Assembly: GCA_037013685.1 (NCBI GenBank)
Contig: CM072886.1
Location: forward strand, 23,071,080-23,135,079
Reading direction: 5' to 3'
Origin: Acridotheres tristis
Lineage: Eukaryota; Chordata; Aves; Passeriformes; Sturnidae
Length of the DNA stretch: 64,000 bases
Part shown: piece after piece, positions 34,601 to 49,600 of the stretch
How the letters are laid out: each line of letters starts with the position of its first letter
Numbering within the stretch: position 1 is the stretch's first letter
The notes under the pieces: generated by a model
Seen by the model: the letters and a program-made list of their open reading frames with translations, nothing else
What the model was told of the DNA's origin: nothing
The model's database searches: none
Translations under genes and position numbers: made by a program

Positions 34601-37600
34601 CCTCCACATGCTGAATGATCTAATTTTCCATGTGGGAGTACAGAATAAACTTTAGAATACAAAAGATTGCATGGAAAGGTGGCATTAATTATACAAAATT
34701 ACCATCAGAAGGCAGATTATTATACAGAACATTCTTTTTAACATTATGAAACAGCTTTTAATTTAATACTGAGTTTGAACTGACAACACTAAAAAAGAAT
34801 CACAAAGCTTTGGAGTTTAATTTCTTGTAAGGGAGTATCCTTAAAGGTAGGTGTTGAAGCATACTAACTAAGTTTGGGGGCAAAGAAAATTTAAATATAA
34901 GTTCTGCTGAATAATAATAAAGGGAGTAATTGAATAATTAATTTCTGATTATAACAGAGCTTGGTGAGAAAAGGTGAAATGCAGTCTTTCAGTACTTTAA
35001 GGGAGCTTATAAGGAAGGTGAGGACAAGCTCTTTAGCAAGGTCTGTAGTGATATAACAGGGAGTAATGGTTTTAAATTAAAAGGGAGTAGATTCAGATTA
35101 GATGTAACATACTACAATCAAGGTGCTGAAGCTCTGGGACAGCAGAAGTGGTAGATGTCCCTTCCTCTCTTTGCTCAGAGAGGTGGTAGATGTCCCTTCC
35201 ATGGAAACATTCAAGGTCAGGTTAGACAGAGGTCTGATCTAATTGAAGGAGTCCACACTCAGCACAGAAGGGGTTGAACTAGATGACATTTAAAGGCCAA
35301 GCCAAAACATTCTATGATTCTACATAGTTAATTTCACAGACATGCAAATGTAAACAAAAGCTTGCAACGAAAAGGATTGTCATTTATTTGATGTATTGTT
35401 TAAAAAGAAATAAGAAAATGAGGCAGCAAATAAGAGGAAAAATCAAAACAGCATAGACTCTGATTTGTCTGTGGCTAAAGTTGCAAAATGTGTAATAGAC
35501 AGTGATGAGGTAAGACTTGTGTTTTGCAATTATCCCTGGCTTTGGAGCTGCACAAGGCCTTACATGTTTCCTTTTTATCTCTAATTATGCGAGCTTATTT
35601 GAAAAGGAATGGAAAAAAACCAACCAAACAAAAACCAAACAAAACCAAAACAAACAAAAAACAAACAAAAAACCCAAACAACCTGCTCCAAGAGCTACAC
35701 TTATGGGGTTATTACAGTGACATGAAAGCCCTCACATGGTCATAATTCTTTCTGCTTATATCTGGAGGCCACCAGTGTAAACTGGGCCGTGATATTGGGT
35801 GGATGCTGGGTGCCCACCTGGAGCCAGGCTTCACAGCTGGGAGCTGAAATGCAGATATGGCAAAGTCTGGAGCAGAGCCAGAAAATGAACCCTAAATTTG
35901 GGAGTCTGGGTGATGAATGTGGGAGACAGGAGATTCCTGATCAGGATGGTTTGTGCTTGCTCTCGGAAAACCTTGAGGGAGTTACTGTAGTCCAAGACTT
36001 GAAAGATCTCAACAAATGAACCTTGTGAAGAAATGTTTACCTCCAGCATCTCCCAACATCCCTACTCAGTTTTCAATCACTCTTCCCACTCTTTTCTGTG
36101 ATGTTCCTGAGTCAAAGTTCCTTGTTTTTTTTTCTTTTGAGAGTGGTAAATTTCAGAAAAAAGGGGAGTGTTTTAAAAGCATAGTCGAAAATGTCCTTGC
36201 TGATCAGGTATCAGGCTGTGAAACCACTTGGCAGGGGTGGTTTTATTTCAGCTGACTGCAGAGACTCTGAAAAATGCCACAAATGCATTTTTAATGGTCA
36301 GCTGCAATTTAATCATAAGTAACAAATTGCAATCAGGGTATCATTTAGAGTGAAAAATACCTCAAAGATATGAAGTCATTCTAAAGCATAGGGCCAAATG
36401 AAAATATAATTCAACGTTCAACATAGGCTTTAAACTAACCATGTTTTAGAAGCTGGTAAGTCAAAAACACAATCAAAACATTGTTCTTCTCTTTTGTGTG
36501 TGTGTGTCATCTGCAAAGGATGAAAGTTCGGGGATTATAGTCAAGATTGTTTTAAAATTGATCCTCTGCTAAAACCACATGTCAACATATATCTTCTTCT
36601 TGCTACAGTATTTTCAACACTCGGGCCGCTGGCTGAGACTTGGGAAATTTAATATAGCGTCTCTGTTGCTTGCCTGTCTTTTTAGCTGCTATGGGGCAAA
36701 TATTACCTTACTTTAAATAATCTCTGTGCAATAAAAGGCCTGAGTGCTAGTTAGTGTGTTTTGGCTCTATTGAATATCAATGAGAATTGGGGACATATTT
36801 GCAATTGTAGTTTTTTGAAAACTGAGATTGTAACGAGAGAAAGGAAATGATGTGATAAATATGCTTCCTTTTTGTTTGCCTCCTTGTTGGTTTCTAATAA
36901 TGCCTTGAAGCTACCTGGAACCATGTAACCATACCAGTTGGTCTGTCCAGGTGTGTCTGGGCTGCTCCCCTGGCTCCCGGAATGATTGCACTGTTGCAAT
37001 GCAGAGCAGGGGAATGATGGCACAGGTGGGAGGTACTGCTTGCACTGATTTTGAAGGCAGCATCCTCACTGACTTTAATGAGCCCTGGATTAAAGGGCAG
37101 GAGACGTCTGATGCAACTTCTCTGTAACCGAGGGAAGCTCCCTGAGCCACTCATGGAGATGTCACCCAGGGGATGGGCAGATGTCACCATGCCCCCTTTC
37201 TTGCCCAGAACAGTTGATAAAGTTTAGGCAGAGAGATACCTGTGATAACACCAATGCTACCTGGTCTGCAGCAATGGTCTTTGCAAGCAAGGGAGGCACT
37301 GAAAGCTGTTTTTATGAAGCTGTGATCAGGTTTGAGTCTCCATTTCCTAAAAAAATTCTTACTTTATTATGTGCTCAGTTTCCTTTAATACTTTGGGATA
37401 TTACGAAGCTTAGACAGATCAATTTTTTTAATTATGAGGTCAAATTAATATTTTAATTTTAAGGTCCCAAAGATAACCAGTTCCTGAGTGTTTGAGAAAG
37501 TCTTTAATGAGTGAGAGGAGAGAGACAAGAATGTGTGCCACCAAGAAGAGAGATGTGGTGTGAGCTGAAGCTGTCCACTCCCTTGGCCCAGCTGGAGTGG

Positions 37601-40600
37601 CTGCGTTTAGAGCTCCTTACCCCATACACCCCAGCCTTTTTCCTGGCTGCAGCCCGAGGGCCTGGAGTGGGGAGCTGTGGTGCAAAGCCTGAGCACAGAA
37701 CACAACAGGGTGAGCGGAGCACCTGGAGCTCGGACAGGATTTTGCTCTATATGATGGCAAAAAATACCACAATCTATTTTTTGTTTGCTGGGTCACCAGG
37801 CAGAGTAGTGATCATCACTAATGCCATAAGTATTTATAGCAAAAAATTCCATTCCATCTTCCACTTTCACTGAGGTATTTATCTTCACTCTTTCTCTGTT
37901 TGCTGATTCATTTTTCATCACTCTACTCTTGTGGGCTAATGTAATATTGCATATATTCAGGTATCTGTGAGAAGAATTACTATGCTGTTTTTGCAGGAGT
38001 GTTTTTTTACTATATATCTTGCATGCTCGTAATAGAGTGCTTCTGTATTGCTTTGAGATGGTACATTATTATTATTGAGTGTATTTTTTTATCCTTTTGG
38101 ATATATTATCAAAGCCTTCACTGGTTTGTTTTTTTCAAAGAAAGTCTTTATAAATCCATTTTCAGTAGCTGTGCTTTGTATATTCATGCATTTATACATA
38201 CTTTACACAGCCTTAATAAGTTGAAGAAAAATCAAAGGTCAAGCAGAAGCTCACAGATCCAATTAATGAGTTCTAGTAAATGCCCCTAAATCCTTTGTGC
38301 ATTGGGAGTGGGGCACAGAGGCGCCTCTCCTGATGCTTATTTTCACTTCTTCAATATTTAATTAGTATGGATTACTCACTGTAATCCTCAGTGAGTTTTA
38401 AAAATAATTTCAAACAAATTAGGCCAATTCTATGACTGTTAATTACCCAAACCTGCAGATATAGGAATGGTAGGAGGTCGGTCCATGTGAAGACACTGGG
38501 TGCAGTTTTATATCAAGGCTGAATCTCAGGTGTGGCTGAACAGACTTAGGCAAATCTCTCTGGCTTTCCCTCTACTCCTTTTGTCCTTTGAAAGAGGGAA
38601 GAGGGGAGTGGCAAAACAACCTCAATGTTGTGCTTGGCATTTGTCCTGCAAGGAGAACCAGGTCAGCTCCAAGCAGTGTGTTCAGTCATGGTGTCTGGGA
38701 CGTGAGTCAGAGTGGCAAGACATGCTGCTGGTGCAGAGATGTGTGCACCACGTGTGTCTCACGGCACATGTGTGTTTGTGTGTGCACATGCATGTCATGA
38801 CACATCACAGAGTCTCTCGAGTCAGAAGGGACCCACAAATATCATAGCGTTCAGCTCCCTGCCCCTCTCAGGACTATCTAAAACTAAACCATATGACTAA
38901 GAGCATCATCCAGATATATGTATTTTCCAGTCTTTAAATTAATGAACAATTTTTATTTTACCATAATTTTAAAGGCTGAAATAATTGTATTGCTTGTGGA
39001 ACATCATATTTTTCTGGGGCTCTTTCCTGACTGGATTTACAGATATGGGAGTCTGTGCAGGAGGTCTCTTTTTTTAGAGGTTCAATGTCCTGAAGTAGAC
39101 ATACTGCTAGTTGGAGATGCTCATTTGTTAATCAGCAAGTGAAACTTCAGTGAAGCATTGCAAACTCTTAAGTTTTCCATTCCTGCTTCTAGGCAGATGG
39201 GCATTACTGTAAGCTTGCAATAAATGTGTCATACTGAAATTTGTAAACTTGCCAGTTTGATTGAAGTGAGGAAGCTTACTCATGCTTCGTAACTCTTGTG
39301 GTTTTGTTTAAACATTTCTTAAGCAGTCTCAAGTTGTCATAAGGAACATACACCTGAGTCTCTTTGTTACTTCAGTAAAGACACAGAGGCTTAGATCTCA
39401 CTCTTAGAAGAATAAAAAGGAAAATTATGCTTCTTTTTTTTAATGTTTTCCAAAGCAATGCTGTCCATTTTTCCTGCTGATACCTTGGTTCTCACCCGAG
39501 ACTTTAGTCTAGCATCTTACTGAGTGGTTGGATGTGACTTGTTAGCAGTGGATTTGCAGGCATGGAAGCATTGCTGTGGTGTGCTGTGCAATCCTGCCCA
39601 GCTACTTGTTTTCCCACAGACCTGCAACCCTGCCAGGCAGCAAAAGGTGTGGATGGCAGAGCAGAGAGCCTGTCTGAGAAACCACTGTGCTGCTGTGGGG
39701 TCTGGTTATGCAGCAAAGTGGGAATTAGTCTTTTCTGTCCATCATTCTTCAAATGGCAACGTGAACCCTGCTTCTGCCTGATTGAAGTCAGTGTAACAGT
39801 AACTGATAGGAAAATACTAGCAAGATTTATTTCTGTGTGTTTACAACTGTTCCTGATGGAGTGGCAGTAGGTATTCCAAATGAGTTGCTGCAGGTGCCCT
39901 GCATTTTCAGAGACCCTCAGCTGCTGTAAATCACAGTCATGCACTGTGACTGTCAGTGTTTGTTCTTCACACTAACATTAAAACTGTGCCTGCTTTCATG
40001 CTTATCTCCCAGCCTCCCGTTGCAGGAGGGAATGAAAGCAGCAGTGCTGTCTCCTGAAATACATAGGAGATAAAGTGTATATATTTTCATCAGAATATTC
40101 GTGAGGAGCTGCAGACTGAACGACTTGAGTCAGTAGTAATAACTGCAGTTGACTGTCACCCTTGAGATTTGGATGACAGTAAGATGACTTACTTGGGGGA
40201 AAATTAGATCTCCATGCACTTGGTTGCTCTAAATCCCAAGTAGCAATTGACAATATTCTTAAGTAAGATGTCTTTTAGTCTGTTATATATAGTTAATGCA
40301 GTATACATTATTGGCTGGGAAAGCTAGCTGTGCTTAATTTGTTTAAAACTGTAGAAACAACAGAGCCCTTTCCCAGCATATGCCATGTCTAGTGGCAATA
40401 AATTAAAAAAAACCCAAAAAAAACAAAACAAAAAGGGAAAAAAAACCCCACCCCAAACAACCAAAAAAACCCAAAACAAAGGAAAAAAACCCCCAAAACA
40501 ACAAAAAAAAATCACCAACAACAAAACCCCAAACTTAGATCTGTTTTTAATTTTTTAACTCACCTTATTTTCCAATGATTCTTCTCTTTTTCCTAAATAC

Positions 40601-43600
40601 AAAATACTGAAAAATTACCATTTTATATACTGCTAGAGACAAGTAATATATTTTATCCAGTTTAATTTGGTCTGTGATTCTGATTTATTTTTTTACCCAT
40701 CTCTTAATCAGCTAGAAAGACATTTTTAAGAGATCTTCGTGTTTGACTGTTGGAATAACATTCCTGTGGTGCTAGACTGCTTCTGCCAGTAAAAGACTTA
40801 AGTTCAGTAAGTAGCACTGAACCATGTTCTCCTGTCAGAATTTTGCAGTTATCCTGTACGTTTGAGCAGAATTTGATCCCATTCTTTATTTTAAAAATTT
40901 GTTTTCTTTTTTCTCTTTGCTACAAGGCTGCTTTTCTTTCTGCATCTGTTTACCACTTGTGTTGCAGAGGTCATCACTGTAATTACCAGTGAAACCTCAA
41001 AAAAGAGGGAATCAATTTTTCTGTGTTTCGGGGAATTTTCATCTACAACTCTGAGGACAAAAACTAAATTAACTGCATATTTTACTAACACTGAGGACAG
41101 ATTTGGAATGGAAGCTATTAGCTGGGCATGTCTTGGCCTGAAAGTTTTTGGCAAACTAATGAGGTCAAGGAAGAAATTAAGAAAGCTCAAAGAACTGATC
41201 TGTAGGAACAATTTAAGAACTCTCTAGTTGAGCTATGGAGTGATTAGAGTCATGTGATTACAATGTGTCTGGCATAAACAAGGACATGAGGACCTGTTTA
41301 GGACAGTGGAAGAAAATGAGAAAAATAGGCTGAAAAACTGACAGCAAATGAAATGCTGAGATTATCACTTTTCACGAAAAGTTAGAAACCTTATTGGTGA
41401 AGACATAGCAGTTGTATTGATGGGGAAGATATGGGACTCAGTCTTCTGGGACCTTCTGTAGAGATTCTTGGCTTTCTTTCTCATGTACTCAAGTCTTTAA
41501 TCATCATTAAGAACATCTTTATAGATAAGATAGATATAAATAAGTCTCTTTTCAGTGAACAGTGTGAGAGTATGAATAATGAAAAAAAAATCAGGTTGAT
41601 ATTGATAATAGGCAGTTTGTCTTCAGAATCTTCACATGCTTTTTCAGGAAAAGTGTTTATTAAACAATTTCAAGCACATTTATAAGTTTCTTGTCTATTA
41701 GCAAACAGGCAAAAAGACCATTTCTGACTGCAGATTATTTGCTACACAATTTCAATAACATTTATTTTATAAAAAGGTTTTGCTCTGTTTTGGTGTAAAA
41801 TAAACCTGGCTTATGTCATCATTGAAAGTAGTGAAAAATCCTAAGTCATTTATCATGCTAATGAGAAAATAATCTCAACTGTAAACAGAAAAATATCTGT
41901 GAGAAAACCATCAGTCTTAAGTTTTCATGCTCTTCCCTCTAGACAGCTTGTTAAGTCACATTGAAATTAGAGAGTGTATGCTATGGAAAGACTTCTAAAG
42001 CAAATTTTGGGGAAAAACCACCAAAATTGGTGTGATTTTGTTCATGTCTTTTGTTATTCTGTCATGTAAAAAACCCAGTAAAGTATTAAACAGACAAATA
42101 TGTATAGGAACTTCTATATAGAATTCTGCTATGGGACAGGAGGTTTTTCATGCACATCTAGTTTGGTTTTGCATTATTCAGATAGCCCTGTTGGGATTGA
42201 TGACACTCATTAAAGAGTGTGTAGAGTGGCCATTCGAATTAGAAAACAAAGGCAGTTTTAAAGTGGAAGCATACTTTAGTGCCACAAAGGTTCTTAAAGA
42301 TCTGGTGTAAATTTTACAAATTGATTTTTAAAAGTATCCTTCTAATATTTAGAAGTGGGGCTCACTGTGTTGTGCAGGGAGATAGGATAACCAGTGAAGT
42401 ACATAGTGGTGTAATTTAAAACAATCTGCCACTTTTTAGTACTGGTTATTTCGTAACTCTTCTGTTGCTTCAGGCAGTTGTGATTGTGTGGCTGAGGGAT
42501 GGGGAAACAGAGAGAGACAAATTATGCTTAGGTTGGAGTAACATGGCAGCGCCGCAGTGTGATGGCCACGGCTTCTCTAGAAGTCAGAAATTCTTCTCCT
42601 GCTGATTTCTGCTTGCAGATGAGGCAGTGGTTCACACTTAGGGGTAGTTTGTTATCTTCAAACCAGTCTCACAGTGGGATAAGGAAAATGAGAGTCCCAG
42701 CTGATAAAGGTCCCAGACCTTTACCTTTACCTGTTTGGGCTGCAGTCTCTGTAGAGCTGTGAGCCCCCACCCAGTTGTTAGGTTTGTCCTGTACATGCCC
42801 ATTTCCATAGAGGCCACTCTTATACCAGACAAGATTATGGGATGGCAATAAAATCCTTAGTCTGTTAAAGCTGAGTTCTCTGAGCGGTGGAGGTGGGTTG
42901 TTTCTCCAGTCTCTATCTGCCTCCAAAGAAGCTTTTTCTTACTGTTTGCTTTTTCCAGGAGGAATCTCCAGTTAAAGCACATACAAAGTTGGTTATGAGG
43001 ATTCATATTTCCTTCCACCTCTTGCTTCATTGAATTAGGTTTAAAAATAAAATACTTTTATTCTTAAACTTCCTTCTCCTTTGTTTTTACAATGGTGAGC
43101 ATCACTCTTCCCAGATGTCTGCCTTCCTTTCCCTATGCTTCCCTGAAATTGTTCCTCTATTGTGTTCCTTGTTAATTAATTATACTATTCTCAGCTTCAG
43201 GGTTTCTTTTTTTTCTCCTTTGGCTTCTTCGAGACTGTGATAAAATCCCATAACTTGTGTATCAAGAGATTTACTTGTCATACTTGTGTTAGTTATCTTG
43301 CAGCATCTACTTTGTCATAGAGACCAGAAACATCACAAGAGTAAATTGCAGGCAATGCACTATTTCTAAATTACTGTGTCCTTCCACGCCATCCTTCTCC
43401 ATGTCTTATACTAGTTTTGTAAATCCTGCTGTCATCATTAAGGGCAAAAAATTTTCATCTTTTCAGTAAGTAGTAAGGCATTTTTAAAAAATTCGTAGTA
43501 AAATACCACGGCTTTATTGCCTCATTGGCCATTTATTTTGACGACATATAAACTGCTTCTGTGCATATGCAAGGAGATAAGAAAATGAAGGTAGATGAAT

Positions 43601-46600
43601 GGGTGAATTAAAGATAAGAAGTACTGTTAGACCTCTCTCTTCCGTAGCAGGAAAGACCTGATAGCAGATAGTGCCTTGTGTCTCTAAGTGAAATCTGACC
43701 ATCAAGAAATGGGGAGGCAGCAAGGCAGTGTGGGGAGCTGAGGACTTTTTGCTTAGCAGTTGGCAGAGCAAAGCACTGTGGCTGTTGTTGACAGCAGTTG
43801 AGAAACTTAGCTAGAGGTCAGATTAAAAAAATAAAATAAAGTGAGTCAACGGGGAAACATTAGGAAAAATTAAATTCCAGTATGAATAAATTTTTATATA
43901 ACCTTGTTGCAGCACACTCTCCGTTGCTGGCAGGCTAAACAAAGAGGTCTCCTGATCCAGCTGTAAAATCTGTATGAGTTTGGTTTGGATTCTTCCATCT
44001 TTTCTGTGTTTGTAGTCAACAAAACAGTCAGATCAATAATGCCCATTCATCATGTTAAGATATTCCAAAACCATCTTGAATGTGGGATAAAGATGATAAA
44101 TCTTCCTTAGCATGAGAAACAGGACTGAGTGAAGCAAGGTGCCCAAAGCTGCATTTACACTGATAAAGACCTTTCATTGAGGAAGAAATTAGGGAGTAGT
44201 TTCACCCCAGGTTAGAATGGAAATCATAAACCAGAGAATGGGATATGTCTGAAGACACATTTTAGCTCTGGAAAGTTGGCATGGAAGGATGCACTGAGAG
44301 ATGGAAAACAAACAAAAATCATATCAAAGTTTGTTATTTGATTACTTGAGCATCTTCAAATAAGAGTAACCAGTTTCTTATATCTCTTTGTTCCAACACA
44401 GTAAAACTTGGTAGTTCTTCTCTTTTGCTTAAAGTTTTAGCCTAAAGTTTTCTGGAAGCAGACAGGCTGCACACATCTTTTCAACTGCAGGGCAAGATTA
44501 TACAGAACTCCAACAGCAGTAACCACTCCAACACGAAGGCAGGAGCAAGCCAAATCTCACTGAGTGAATTGCAGTTAAATTGCAATTGGAAGATATTTTC
44601 CAGTGGTAAAACATTAGCGTGACTGACCTCAGTCTGCAGCAGCGGAGCTTCCAAACAGCAATTTCCCTAAAATGGTAAAAGGTTGGGGTTTCTTTTGTGT
44701 TTTTTTTTTTCTGTTTCTTTCCGTGGCAATACTTCTAACACGCAAGAAAAGTCTGTGCAGCAGGAATATGTATCTAGTCTTTCGTGTAAATCTCCTTAAA
44801 ATGCAGAGAATAGTGACATGTTTTGGTTTGAAAAAGTAATTCCTAAGGTCTGTCTTTTAGCATGCTGTTTAGGTGAATTTGTATTTGCTGCATTTTTCAT
44901 GTCTTGCTTTAGTTAATTGTTCTCAGTCCATACTTTATCAGTGTACTCCAAAATTTAGAAAACAGGATTAGCTGCAATGTGAGACATATTTCAAATAAGA
45001 AAAAAGTTTTATTGATGCTTGGAGGTGTAAGAAAAACAGAAGCTCAGTCATTACAGTTATACCATGTTTGAATAAATGAGAGCAAAATAAATAAGCTATT
45101 TTTTTCCCTTTGCTTATTCATTGGAGTTTTTTTGAGATAGAAGATACACATTAATTCCTGTTTTACTTGTTTTATATCACCTGACTTGAAGTGATGAGGA
45201 TGTAGCCTAGAAGATGTTGTGATCTTTTCCAGACAGAATAACTTATCTCACTTTCCCCTCTTTTTTTTTTTTTTTTTTTTGGTTGGTTGGTTTGGTTTTG
45301 TCTTTTTTTTTTTTTTTAATAGAAAGAGAATTCCACCTTTACAAGTGATGTAATGTAATTTTTTATTATTTCAATGATGTATAGCATGGTCTTAAACCTT
45401 ATTACTAATTTAGAGTGTTCACTATTCAATGAACAATGCATTTATCCTTTCCACAACTATTTTAAATGTGGGGTGAGAATTGAGTGGAAATTGATGTCTT
45501 TGGTGTGGGCTTTCTCATTCTTTTTGGTTCTATATAAAGATGTAGTTGAGGCAAAAACGAGGCACAGTCACTGCTGCTTTGCTCACTGCACTGCTTCTTT
45601 GCTTAATTTGCTGTTGCCAGAATCACTCAGTTTGGGACTGCCTGATGCTGAGAGATGCTATGCACTGGACTAATCATAATGAGTTAGCAAATACTTGTAG
45701 TTCTTAAGAAGGAAAAGGATTATAATAATGCAGCACTGAAAGGATGTGCAGTATGCTCGGCATCATGAAACTTGTAAGTTGTAATGCATTTATTATAATT
45801 TTGTCTGAGACATTGCAGAAGCTTCAGAACGGGTAACATTACAGATGCTTATATATCAGTGCATTTAGCTCTGCACTTGGTCATGCTAACATTGATGGAA
45901 AAGCTGCTTCAGACCCTTGAACAGCTGACCTGGCTCTTGGGCAGTTCGTAAAGGCAGAGTCAGTGTGGGGTTGGTGTCTCCACCACACGAAGGGTACTCA
46001 GACATGTCTGTGCTACATTTTTGCATGACTGTGAGATACTAGATGTGTGCTGGAAATGCATTGTAAGGCAGAACCATTCCAGGGCAGACATCTGCTGCCT
46101 CCGCTGTGCAGTATGGAAAGCCCACAGCGTCTGAAGTCACCTGTGTCTGCAGGTGAACTCCAAGAGTTCAGCAGCAAGGGGCTCTTTGTGTGTCATCAGG
46201 ATGATCCCTGCAGTCCCAGCCACCTCCCAAGTCATGTGCAGCCCTTAAATGAGGAAACAAATTTAGCCCAGCACTTCTTTAGGGTGCCTCTGAAATACTG
46301 GAAAGCTTATCAGCAAGCTCTTTGGAGATGTTGTTTAAGAGGAGCAGGGTGGAAAATATTTCTCTCTCTGAACAGAAATGTCCATGAGACCACACAAAAC
46401 AAAGGATTAATCAGCAATCTTACTTAGAGTGGTTGCACAGTGAGATGTCTAACTGTGATAAAAGGTGCCTATGGTAATAAAATCCCCTTCAGTTCCCTTT
46501 CTTACAGGCCCGTTCTGCCCACTGGGGTCTCATGGCCACAGAAACCTGTGGTGATAGATGGACACGTGAAAATAAGGCAAATAGTTTGTGATCATTGAGT

Positions 46601-49600
46601 GTCCTTCTAAAATAGTGCCTCTTATGAGGTGGAAAAGTATGCAACTCAAAAACATGACAAGGAGCTTTAATATATTAAAATAATTTTCTAGTTGTTTGTG
46701 TTTCTGGAGATTCTTACACTACATGCCAATAAATTGCATGGGATTTTATTTTTTTTATTTGAGATGTTTCAGTTACTCATTTAGAAACAGTACACACAAC
46801 ACTGTAATGAACATCTGGTGTCTGATGGATGGTTGCAAATGCTTTAAAAATTCTTTGCAATTAGATGGATCTAATGGAAAGTCCATCACACAAGACCAAT
46901 TAAAAAAATTATTAGTAATATGTAGTTTTGACAAAAGCTTGAAAAGTCTACTTTTCCTTCCCCTGTCATCCACACTTTTTGTCTACATATAGATGTGTGG
47001 GAGAGATAGGGGAAGCATTGATGACTTTGGAAAGTCTGTGTCCTTGGGAGGTGGAAGGTGGAGGGGACTTCACCCTTCCTGGGTTTTTTAAAATTGAGCC
47101 ATGAAGATAATAATTCAGGTATTTTGCAATATTTCTAAGATTATTTTAAAAATATCTTCTGGAATAATTTCTGAATTTCTATGAAGAAGGTGGGGTTTTT
47201 TCCCTTCAATTTTTTTTTTCTTCTTTTATTTTAAAATATAAATATTTAAATTTCCATTTCAGGGACATCCCATAACAATACAATACATGTGTTCATTTAA
47301 TATAATTTGCCTTTCAGAATTTCTTGGAGAATGCAATGAAATTTAATTCCTTTACAAATTTGCTATGTGACCATTATTCACTATGTTATTGCCCTGAAAA
47401 ACACATTTATTGCTATGTAAATCTAGAGTGATATTTTGAGAACAAGAATTTGAAATAAAATTTGTTACATAGCTACTTATGAAAAGTAAATTACTGAGAT
47501 GAGTAGTAAAACCTTCATGGGTTCCTGAATGGTCTGTAAATAACAGGTAATATTCACAACTGGGAGAGGTTGGAGTTTAGTCCTGAGTGTTTACATAGCA
47601 AGTGGTGCAAATGCATCCTTACTGTAGACTTTAATTTGCTATGGCTAAATCTAATTTCTGTTTCTGTTGTAAAAAATTACAGCTAAACTGTACAGTAAAA
47701 GGGTACTTATACTACTGGGTGCATGAATTCTTAGGATCATTAATTATGATTCAGGTAGGATTGGGAATCAAGGAAGGTGACAGGGATATTCTGGGCAGGT
47801 GGTTTTGTTATTTTTCTGAGTCTCAGTCTTCTACAGATACCTTTGTCATTGCTCCCTTTTGCCCTAGGTTGTTCTCTAGACATGTTATGGACCTCAGTGT
47901 GTCACACTGGTAATTGTGTATTAGGCAGTTTGTTGTGATTTAATTGCAAACTGTTATGATAAATGTATCTGGTCTGCAGCAGGGCGCTGTTACTCCCCCT
48001 TGGAACAACCTGCTTTTCATTGGTTTGTGAGCTGATTTGTTACTGATTTCAGAACCAAATCTGTAAGAAGAAAAAGATAATTCTGATCACTAATAATTTC
48101 TTGGAAGAGACAACATTGGGTGATGACATGCTTATGGAAATAATATAACACTCCGAGTAGAAGGTTCTTTTGAAGAAAATAATGTTTAATGGGGAATTTC
48201 ATTTATGGTATGTTTGCACTATACTGAGAATCCTTTCATTTTCAACCAGTAGCACATACAAGGCACACCCTCCAATGTCGGCATAAATAAAAAATAGCAG
48301 TGTAGCATATTTCACACTGGAAATTGCAGTTCAGATTAAATCCTGCTGTGTCAGCTCTTCTACAAACAGAGAAGAATAATCTGTTTCATGATATGGTCTG
48401 GCTGACAAATCTTAAGCACAAGGATGCACACAGAATCATAGGCAAAAATGAGAACTGAGACAGATATTTTCAACTCTAGAATACAGTTTGAAAGATTTAT
48501 CCACACTCCTGAAACCAAATAAAAGTATCAGTTTTACTGAAGTATTGACTTTGTTGGAGAAAATGAAGGGAAAGGCATTTGTTCTGACATTGCAAAAACG
48601 CTTTCATTTTTACCCCAGAAGTGGTTTTTATTGTGATCTTTCCTTTGTGTGTCTTTAAAGCAAAACAAAGTCACCTGATAGAAGCATACAGTTTAATGTT
48701 ATAAAAATACTCATATTTTTAATTTTTATTTTACTTTTGTTCTCAGTTTGAGATCAAACCCATTGCCTTTCCTGGAAAACTGCAAATTTGGGTTTTGTCT
48801 CAAAGAGCTCACCACAATCCATTGCTCAGATCTAGAAATACTGTTTTTATTGCTTTCCTTTTGCTAACAGAAAGCAGTTTCAAAACCAGCCAGGTTTCTC
48901 AACAATCACAAATACAGAAAATGATCTCCTGTGGTTTCTGCTGTTTTGGGAACCAAAACCTCTGGAGATGCTCCAGCAGCACAATGGGCTGTCCTGCAGA
49001 ATGAGAGGTTGGGAGCTGCCAGAGACAAGGAGCCGTGGAACTAGTGGTCTCAGCCCTGCCCACGCTGTGTCAGCATGCAGATGCAGATGCAGATGTTACC
49101 GGCTGAAGAGAATTTATAAACAAGGAAATTACCTAATGACAGAGGAGTGTGCTTCTAGCTGCAGGATTACTTGATAGATGTCTCTTTAATAATCTGTTGT
49201 CTGTGGCTGTGCTGGGACTGTGTTGACCTGCAGTGTGGCAGGCATTCTAGGATGGCATGTTATGCTTTGCTCAGTATCTGACCCAACATCTCAAGGACCT
49301 AAGAAGTCAGCCACTGGAAATTCATTTAGTCTTTTAAGTCTGTGCTAATCAGAAATTCCTGTGGAAACTTCCTGCAGTGCACCTCTGCTCCGAGTTTGGT
49401 GCTACTGAACTAAAACTCCTCTGTGCTGGCCAGGCTAGCTCCAGAGCACGTCCAAAGTTTATTTCATTATTCACTGCACACGTGCTGAAATCCTTTTTTT
49501 TTAAAGTTATTGAAAATTAGCATTTTTCAAGTTTCTCCCCCCCATGCCTGAAATTTCAATTCTCAACTTATAATTCCATTTATAGATTGCAATTTTTGGA

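Noticed and set aside
39504..39944. 146-codon minus-strand open frame in intron 2
   Set aside because: No motif, no splice-linked partner, no recognisable family.
40324..40524. Phenylalanine/valine-rich open frame that looks like a membrane protein
   Set aside because: It is the complement of an A/C-rich simple repeat.
46047..46427. 126-codon plus-strand open frame in intron 2
   Set aside because: Ordinary AT-rich intron sequence; nothing resembling a domain.
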